From assembly GCA_003508565.1 (NCBI GenBank), contig DNUI01000099.1:1-7730 (forward strand): DNA of 7,730 nucleotides. Direction: 5' to 3'. Made by a program: the position numbers and the translations under genes. Source of the stretch: Syntrophaceae bacterium. Lineage in GTDB: Bacteria > Desulfobacterota > Syntrophia > Syntrophales > UBA2185. The notes beneath the pieces were generated by a model. It searched no databases and was not told where the DNA came from. It saw nothing but the letters and a program-made list of their open reading frames with translations. Numbering within the stretch: the stretch's first letter is position 1; every line of letters starts with the position of its first letter. This document shows positions 1-4,542 of the stretch, one piece after another.

Positions 1-233
1 ATGAATGGGAGCTTCCCGTAGCGGGAACGGATATGCCGCAGCAGGTCGATGCCGTCTTTATCCGGAAGTACATATTCGGAAATGACCGTATCACAAGGAT
101 TGTTCCTGAGGAACTCTTCTGCCTCCCGTACGCTGGCTACGGTTTCAATCTCCACACCGGACCAGGTACTGGCGTTCTCCCGCAACGATGAGAGAAACTG
201 ATCATCGCCGTCGACCACCAGCACGGTGAACAT
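1..233 (-). CDS. Atypical response-regulator receiver domain protein (partial, C-terminus outside window)
   Basis: The minus-strand reading frame opens with ATG at 233 and runs off the left edge after 77 codons. It starts MFTVLVVDGDDQF and shows the beta1 strand, the acidic-pocket region (D8-G9-D10-D11), and further on the beta3 segment VISEYVLPDKDGIDLL, which aligns with the CheY-type 'VISDWNMPNMDG' block. Receiver domains normally accept a phosphoryl group from a histidine kinase on the Asp of that block. Here the position is Glu (E53, codon GAA at 77-75), and the second Asp of the usual 'VVDD' pair is Gly (G9). The family assignment is firm; the changes suggest a phosphorylation-independent or constitutively 'on' pseudo-receiver. 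The conserved Thr/Ser and Lys and any output domain lie outside the window. ATG 233 was chosen because it directly precedes beta1 and sits about 25 bp after a TATA-like sequence. No Shine-Dalgarno is visible. Confidence 0.85.
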   Translation of the reverse strand, partial: MFTVLVVDGDDQFLSSLRENASTWSGVEIETVASVREAEEFLRNNPCDTVISEYVLPDKDGIDLLRHIRSRYGKLPF

Positions 234-251
234 ACCGAAGAATAGGATGAA

Positions 252-270
252 GGGTTTAAAAGGATAACCC
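252..270 (-). promoter_or_regulatory. Putative TATA promoter of the response regulator, overlapped by an inverted repeat
   Basis: On the minus strand, CCTTTTAAACCC lies around 252-263, centred about 25 bp before the ATG at 233. That geometry fits an archaeal TATA box driving a leaderless or nearly leaderless mRNA. The arms GGGTT (252-256) and AACCC (266-270) form a 5-bp inverted repeat covering the box, a possible site for a regulator. This rests on spacing and base composition only. Confidence 0.4.
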
Positions 271-418
271 TGATTTCTTATCAATTATGCGAGAGGAAAT
301 GGTCCTTCCGAAGCTCGCAATGTGAGGTGATTATCTCCCACCAGTGATCCTTTCTCCAATATGTCCATTATGCCCAAATTTCCGGTCGTATCCAGATTCC
401 TCGCCAAATCATACGTTG
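271..418. other. Intergenic stretch with no recognisable gene
   Basis: Between the response-regulator promoter and repeat copy A I see no convincing coding frame, RNA gene or strong palindrome. Short open frames here run into the repeat on either strand and resemble no family I recognise. Confidence 0.5.
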
Positions 419-776
419 AGGGCACTTGGGGCACTTCTCACCTGTTTTCCGGAACTTTTTTCTATACTTTCCGTACGTGAAAAGATCCTGAAAAATACCC
501 TCAATGTGCCCCAAGTGCCCCAAACCGGATCCTGTAGCTGCATTGCAGGTCCATTCTGAAATACGGCGAAGAGCATTAGGGCAAGAGATTGGGTTAGATG
601 GATATGAAATTGTTGAACTTGGGGGTTCAGGATTCGTCATTAAGATACTCTTGCAAAGGGGCTTGTCCACGATGAGAGCGAACCCGATCATCGTGGAGAG
701 ATGGGCCGTTTGGGAATTCGGCGAGGATAGGGCCGTTTGCGCTGGGAAGGGCGGGATGGGGAGGGAGGCAGCACAG
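419..776 (+). repeat. Dispersed intergenic repeat, copy A (hairpin module plus tail)
   Basis: This block of about 358 bp is repeated, with small differences, at 2584-2957 (copy B). Its first 103 bp form a long hairpin. The outer arms are 420-434 and 506-520, a perfect 15-bp inverted repeat, each arm carrying two GGCACTT-like units. Inner arms 445-459 and 480-494 match at 13 of 15 positions. Positions 445-511 are identical in both copies. The tail (about 525-776) is less conserved and includes AAGAGATTGGGTT, TTGTCCACGATGAG and GGGCCGTTTG blocks. Neither strand keeps a plausible protein: differences between the copies are mostly amino-acid-changing. No transposase and no target-site duplication are visible, so it is either a non-autonomous element or a structured RNA/DNA element. 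It fills most of the gene-free interval between the response regulator and the MFS gene. Confidence 0.85.
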
Positions 777-846
777 CATCCCAGAATTGTGACCGCTGCC
801 GGGAAAGAATAACGGAGCACATCTTATAGTACAAACCATCCATACA

Positions 847-882
847 ATCTACTGAAATCTACTAATCTCTACTAAATTAGTA
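847..882 (+). promoter_or_regulatory. Candidate operator: three 10-bp direct repeats plus a palindrome
   Basis: ATCTACTGAA (847-856), ATCTACTAAT (857-866) and CTCTACTAAA (867-876) are tandem units spaced exactly 10 bp apart, about one helical turn. They run into a perfect 6-bp-arm palindrome TACTAA-A-TTAGTA (870-882). The array lies about 120-155 bp upstream of the exporter start and about 90 bp upstream of its TATA box. It may bind a cooperative transcription factor controlling the exporter. No regulator gene is present in the window. Confidence 0.4.
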
Positions 883-970
883 TTCGCTCCATCAGCACTT
901 CCTCCTATTTTAGATTATTTTGTGGTAATCCTCATCGTAACGAAGCAGTCAAGCGAACCTCACTTCGATA

Positions 971-980
971 CTTACATATC
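971..980 (+). promoter_or_regulatory. TATA-like box of the MFS gene
   Basis: CTTACATATC is centred about 28 bp before the ATG at 1004, the spacing expected for an archaeal promoter giving a leaderless transcript. The only anti-16S-like sequence (AGGTG at 981-985) is too far from the start to act as a ribosome binding site. Confidence 0.45.
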
Positions 981-1003
981 AGGTGTCATATTCACTCTGA
1001 TCT

Positions 1004-2455
1004 ATGGAACAGCGCCGCTCCTTTCCCTGGGGCGTCCTCCTCATCGTCAGCCTGGCTGTATTCATCCTGGTCATCGACACCACCACCATGGAAGTCTCCA
1101 TCAGCGCTCTTGTAGATGACCTGAACACCAATGTCTCAACCATCCAGTCCATCATCACCATCTATACCCTGGTGAAGGCTGCCTTCATGCTGATCGGGGC
1201 AAAGCTCCAGGACTTCATCGGGAGGAAGAGGACGTTCATGGTCGGTGCTGTGATTTATAGCGTCGGGACTTTTACGGCTGCAATCAGCCATAACGCAGCC
1301 ATGCTCCTCGTAGGCTGGTCGATCCTTGAAGGGATCGGCACGGTGCTGATGCTCCCGGCAACGGTAACGTTCATTACCGGGACCTACGAGGGGAAAGAAC
1401 GGGCATTTGCCTTCGGTGTCTGGGGCGGGATCGCCGCGGTGGCCAGCATCTTTGGCCTTGTTTTCGGCGGATACCTGACCACTTTCTACACCTGGCGGTG
1501 GGCTTTTGCCTTCGAGCTGGTCATCCTTCTCATCATCTTTGCTCTCCATCGGATGCTGAAGGAGACCCGCCCGACAGCATCCTGGAAGAGCTTTGATATT
1601 GGGGGAGCGCTCCTCTCGGTTCTCGGCCTCATTGCCCTGGTTTTTGGGATCCTCCTGATCAAAGAGCCGGCAGAATGGGGGATCGTTCCCTTCCTCATCA
1701 CCGGAGGGATCATCCTTCTTTTCGGGTTTTACTTCTGGGAGCGGCGGCAGATCAGGAAGGCAAAAGGTATCCTGGTGGATGTGACCATCGTTCCTGAACG
1801 TTCCTTTTTTGCCGGGAATGTTGTCGGCATCGGACAGAAATTTATTACAGCCGGTTTTATCTTCATCTTCCCCTTGTTCTATGAGATCGTCACGGGTGCA
1901 AGCGCGTATGAAACCGGCGTCGCCCTTCTGCCCATGTCCCTTGCGATCGTCGTGTTCTCCATCCTCGGCGCCCGGCTCGCATCGTGGTTCGAACCAAAAC
2001 ACGTTCTCCTCGGCGGCATTACCCTCACCGGGGCAGGACTGGCAGCCCTCAGGGATGTCTTTTCCCTCACCACCACCGCCCATGACATCCTCGCCGGAAG
2101 TCTTCTGTTTGGGATTGGGCTTGGCATCGTCCTTTCCCAGGTGACCAACCTCACCCTCTCCTCCATCCGGAGCGAGCGCCAGACCGATGCGTCAGGTATC
2201 TATAACACCACCAGGCAGCTGGGAAGCTCTCTCGGGACGGCAATTATCGGGATCGTCCTGGCCCTTGGTTTCGCCCATGGGCTGCTTTCCGGTACACCAT
2301 CGCCCCTCCCTCCCGGCCAGCCCCTGTTGTCAATCGGGATCAGCGAGGCAGCGGTTAACCAGGGGATGGAATGGGCGTTCGTGGCGATGATCCTGGTGGT
2401 CATCGGCATGTTTATTGCAGGCCTGTTTATCCGGAAGACGGGGAAGATCGTGTAA
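1004..2455 (+). CDS. MFS drug:H+ antiporter, DHA2 (EmrB/QacA-like, 14 TM) family
   Basis: This 483-residue inner-membrane protein most likely exports small hydrophobic compounds or drugs in exchange for protons; the substrate cannot be read from the sequence. I count about 14 hydrophobic segments, the first near residues 9-30 and the last near 455-477, as expected for the DHA2 branch, and the length is normal. Visible signatures are D25 in the first helix (VIDTTTMEV, the place of the family's 'LDxTIVNVALP'), motif A between helices 2 and 3 (G65 to R76, GAKLQDFIGRKR), the Gly-rich helix 5 (motif C region, GLVFGGYL), and WRWAF at the start of helix 6. The usual 'NVP' after WRWxF is replaced by ELV, so the substrate range may be unusual. 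ATG 1004 is the natural start: the hydrophobic N-terminus follows at once and a TATA-like box sits 28 bp upstream. The gene is GC-rich and flanked by direct repeat copies A and B. It stands alone, with a possible operator upstream. Confidence 0.93.
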   Translation: MEQRRSFPWGVLLIVSLAVFILVIDTTTMEVSISALVDDLNTNVSTIQSIITIYTLVKAAFMLIGAKLQDFIGRKRTFMVGAVIYSVGTFTAAISHNAAMLLVGWSILEGIGTVLMLPATVTFITGTYEGKERAFAFGVWGGIAAVASIFGLVFGGYLTTFYTWRWAFAFELVILLIIFALHRMLKETRPTASWKSFDIGGALLSVLGLIALVFGILLIKEPAEWGIVPFLITGGIILLFGFYFWERRQIRKAKGILVDVTIVPERSFFAGNVVGIGQKFITAGFIFIFPLFYEIVTGASAYETGVALLPMSLAIVVFSILGARLASWFEPKHVLLGGITLTGAGLAALRDVFSLTTTAHDILAGSLLFGIGLGIVLSQVTNLTLSSIRSERQTDASGIYNTTRQLGSSLGTAIIGIVLALGFAHGLLSGTPSPLPPGQPLLSIGISEAAVNQGMEWAFVAMILVVIGMFIAGLFIRKTGKIV

Positions 2456-2545
2456 GGCGGTGAAGGGAGAGGATAAGAAAACTTCGGGAATGGGGCGCGT
2501 TTCTCCAAGATTGACCTGGCCTGGCTGAATGAAAAAAATCAGCAA

Positions 2546-2559
2546 TTCTTTCCTTTTTT
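2546..2559 (+). terminator. T-rich terminator after the MFS gene
   Basis: TTCTTTCCTTTTTT about 90 bp after the stop codon is an oligo-T tract of the type that terminates archaeal RNA polymerase. An A-tract at 2532-2538 can pair with it weakly. Confidence 0.4.
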
Positions 2560-2583
2560 GAAGTTTAGGGGCCATGTAGCCAT

Positions 2584-2957
2584 TTTAGGGCACTTAGGGC
2601 ACTTCTCACCTATTTTCCGGAACTTTTTTCTATACTTTCCGTACGTGAAAAGATCCTGAAAAATACCCTCAATGTGCCCTATGTGCCCTAAACCAGATCC
2701 CGGAGCTGCATTGTAAACGAGCCAGGGTCCACTCTGAAATACGGCGAGGAGCATTCGTGCAAGAGATTGGGTTGAACGGATATGAAATTGTTGAACTTCT
2801 GGGTTCAGTATTCCTCATTAAGAGGCTATTGCAAAGGGGCTTGTCCACGATGAGGGCGGACCTGGCTGTCGCGGGGGTGGGGCCGTTCGGAAATATTGGG
2901 AGGGTAGGGCCGTTTGCGCCGGGGCGGGCGGGATGGTGAGGGGGGTATGGAGCAGTG
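2584..2957 (+). repeat. Dispersed intergenic repeat, copy B (hairpin module plus tail)
   Basis: This is the second copy of the element at 419-776, in the same orientation, so the two form direct repeats around the MFS gene. The outer hairpin arms are 2584-2602 and 2674-2692, pairing at 18 of 19 positions, longer than in copy A. Relative to copy A, the central pair of the stem is changed on both arms (G-C to A-T), which keeps pairing. The inner stem and apical loop are identical to copy A. The tail has an insertion of about 12 bp near 2715-2730 and scattered substitutions, and it ends in a G-rich stretch around 2925-2950. The open frame at 2757-2939 inside the tail is not conserved as protein between copies, so I do not call it a gene. 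Confidence 0.85.
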
Positions 2958-2977
2958 AACTATTCAGATATGTTGAG

Positions 2978-2990
2978 AAAAGTATTATCG
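2978..2990 (+). promoter_or_regulatory. Possible TATA box of the TPR-nuclease gene
   Basis: AAAAGTATTATCG lies about 31-43 bp before the chosen ATG at 3021, so transcription would start some 10 nt before the gene. No ribosome binding site is visible. This is a weak call. Confidence 0.25.
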
Positions 2991-3020
2991 TAGCTTAGTT
3001 TGTTTCTAATTTTACCGAAT

Positions 3021-4307
3021 ATGTCCAATGAGGAATCAATATACTGGAAAAATCGTGGCGATGAATATGTTAACCAGGGACAGTTTGAGGATGCCGTTCG
3101 ATGCTATGAAAAGGCAACCAATCTTAATCCTGAATATATTTCAGCATGGAATAATTGGGGATATTCATTATCCAAACTTGGAAAGAAGGATGACGCCAAG
3201 AAGATTAAGATTACAATAAATGAGTTAAAAGAAAAGGGGAAGGCCACTCAAGAAATTGAAATTGAGAAAACTGCTGAAATAGACTCCATAAAATTCAGGT
3301 CTGACAGATCTGAATCACCCACGGTTGAAAATAAAATACACATTGAACAAGAACCCGCATTGCATCAACTTCCAATTGAACAAGAAATTCATAGATCTGG
3401 CATAAAAGATACAGTATCAGTTGAAAACGAGATCGTGGTTGAACAAGATCCCTCATTGAAACAAATTCCAATCGAAGATAGCATTCACAATAAATCAATA
3501 AAATCATTAGCGAAGAAATCAAGGGGTTTTTTTGATTCAATCGGAGGGGCTGTTAAGTCAGGAACACGAAAGATTGCATATAGTACTCTTTTGCGAAGTC
3601 ACAAAATTCATATTAAGAAATTAATTATTGCAGAATTTGACCTTAAGGAATTAAAAAAAATGTGTTTATATTTCAATATTGGTCATCCAACTGTCACAAG
3701 ATTGAACAGTAGAAACCAATTGGTGTATGTCACACCAAGGTACGATGATTGGGCGAAGTATGCTCTAAAGCATATAGAATTAGCAAAATTGAAAGATTAT
3801 GCCAAAATGAACCACAAACTTACATATAAAATAACTGAACTGGAAAGAAAATACAAGCAAGATAGGGTAGGAAAATATCCCGAGTATGAAGATAATGATG
3901 GAACAATTTCGTATGGATCATCCACAGAAGAGAAATTCCTACTTCAAGAATTAACTAATGTAATTGGCGAATACCGGCCGATAAAGTCGTTTAAAAATGA
4001 ATTACTCTATCATACAAATCTTTACACGTATCTTTGTGAGAAAATTCCCGGAGATATTGGGTTCGAGGTTCAAAGGGGATCATCGAGACCAGATATTGTG
4101 GTTGGAGATGTTGCCATAGAAATCAAAGGGCCAACAGACAGCCAGGGTCTTATTACAATAGCGGATAAAATCAACCGGTATTCCCAGCATTTTGAGCATA
4201 TAATTGTCGTTCTTTTTGAAGTTGAGGTCTATGAGCGATTTTATCAAGAATGGTATGAGGGAATAATGCGACAGTATGAAGATCAGGTAACAATTATAAG
4301 AAAATAA
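3021..4307 (+). CDS. TPR / unidentified central domain / PD-(D/E)XK nuclease-fold protein
   Basis: The 428-residue protein appears to combine a protein-interaction N-terminus with a C-terminal nuclease fold. Residues 6-39 form one clear TPR (W9, G13, Y16, G20, A25, Y29, A32, P37) and 40-61 a partial second. Residues 102-133 and 134-162 are two diverged copies of a charged, Glu/Gln-rich 32-residue linker unit. Residues about 195-262 are helical (FDLKELKKMCLYFNI) and faintly recall effector-associated or SAP-like adaptor domains; I cannot identify them. Residues about 300-428 show the nuclease pattern: E327 in the first helix, D358 in RPDIVV, E367-x-K369 in AIEIKG, then a helix and a VVLF strand (394-399). 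All three core acidic/Lys positions are present, so it may cut DNA or RNA. ATG 3021 is preferred over an upstream TTG at 3000, since the TPR begins just after it. The gene is AT-rich compared with the exporter, suggesting transfer. A defence role is inferred. Confidence 0.8.
   Translation: MSNEESIYWKNRGDEYVNQGQFEDAVRCYEKATNLNPEYISAWNNWGYSLSKLGKKDDAKKIKITINELKEKGKATQEIEIEKTAEIDSIKFRSDRSESPTVENKIHIEQEPALHQLPIEQEIHRSGIKDTVSVENEIVVEQDPSLKQIPIEDSIHNKSIKSLAKKSRGFFDSIGGAVKSGTRKIAYSTLLRSHKIHIKKLIIAEFDLKELKKMCLYFNIGHPTVTRLNSRNQLVYVTPRYDDWAKYALKHIELAKLKDYAKMNHKLTYKITELERKYKQDRVGKYPEYEDNDGTISYGSSTEEKFLLQELTNVIGEYRPIKSFKNELLYHTNLYTYLCEKIPGDIGFEVQRGSSRPDIVVGDVAIEIKGPTDSQGLITIADKINRYSQHFEHIIVVLFEVEVYERFYQEWYEGIMRQYEDQVTIIRK
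3324..3506 (+). repeat. 96-bp in-frame tandem duplication in the linker of the TPR-nuclease gene
   Basis: Two units start at 3324 and 3420, exactly 96 bp (32 codons) apart, with clear resemblance at both DNA and protein level (VENKIHIEQEPALHQLPIEQ versus VENEIVVEQDPSLKQIPIED). The divergence shows the duplication is not recent. It lengthens a flexible charged spacer between the TPR and the central domain. Confidence 0.7.
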
Positions 4308-4330
4308 AGAGATTCAAGTCTCTTCTTTTT
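4307..4330 (+). terminator. Hairpin and T-tract terminator after the TPR-nuclease gene
   Basis: AAGAGA (4307-4312) and TCTCTT (4319-4324) make a 6-bp stem around a 6-nt loop, followed at once by CTTTTT. It overlaps the last base of the stop codon. Transcription probably ends here, which separates this gene from the TIR gene 235 bp downstream. Confidence 0.55.
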
Positions 4331-4396
4331 GAAAAATATCTCATCCATCTATCCAAATCGCCACACAGCGGCCGGGCCGAGGGTCCCGGTCAGCAC

Positions 4397-4471
4397 GTCC
4401 ACAACAAGTGCGGACCTGGCCATCGTTGAGAGATGGGCCGTTCGGAAATATGGTGAGGATATGGCCGTTTG
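4397..4471 (+). repeat. Decayed tail fragment of the dispersed repeat (copy C)
   Basis: About 75 bp align with the tails of copies A and B: GTCCAC, then a GCGGACCTGG block as in B, CATCGT-GAGAGATGGGCCGTT as in A, then GGAAATAT as in B and finally ATGGCCGTTTG. The hairpin module is absent. It lies in the same orientation as the other copies, between the two AT-rich genes. Mixed similarity to A and B shows it derives from neither directly. Confidence 0.65.
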
Positions 4472-4512
4472 TGATATCTATTTCAAGTGATATTGAATAA
4501 GAGTGTCCGATA

Positions 4513-4525
4513 AATTATATATATT
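4513..4525 (+). promoter_or_regulatory. TATA box of the TIR-STAND gene
   Basis: AATTATATATATT is a near-ideal archaeal TATA box centred about 24 bp before the ATG at 4543, predicting a leaderless mRNA. No Shine-Dalgarno is present. It gives the gene its own promoter, independent of the nuclease gene upstream. Confidence 0.65.
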
Positions 4526-4542
4526 AACGCAAATTTCTTAAT

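Noticed and set aside
419..520. CRISPR array
   Set aside because: The GGCACTT units occur only twice per hairpin arm, and the longer repeats are two far-apart copies with no regularly spaced unique spacers.
504..812. Plus-strand open frame in copy A, and its counterpart at 2757-2939 in copy B
   Set aside because: The shared stretch (starting QEIGL, then GYEIVEL) differs mostly by amino-acid-changing substitutions and the ends do not match, so it looks like non-coding repeat rather than a conserved small protein.
1136..2083. Long open frame (315 codons) on the minus strand opposite the MFS gene
   Set aside because: It is a shadow of the GC-rich exporter frame. Its product is a charged, Gly/Pro/Asp-rich string with no domain pattern, while the plus strand gives a textbook 14-helix protein.
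419..2957. Insertion sequence or composite transposon around the MFS gene
   Set aside because: No transposase gene and no target-site duplication can be seen. The outer arms are hairpin arms within one copy, not ends of the whole 2.5-kb segment.
3000..3020. TTG at 3000 as the start of the TPR-nuclease gene
   Set aside because: It would add only seven hydrophobic residues before the ATG at 3021, which directly precedes the TPR and suits the upstream promoter better.
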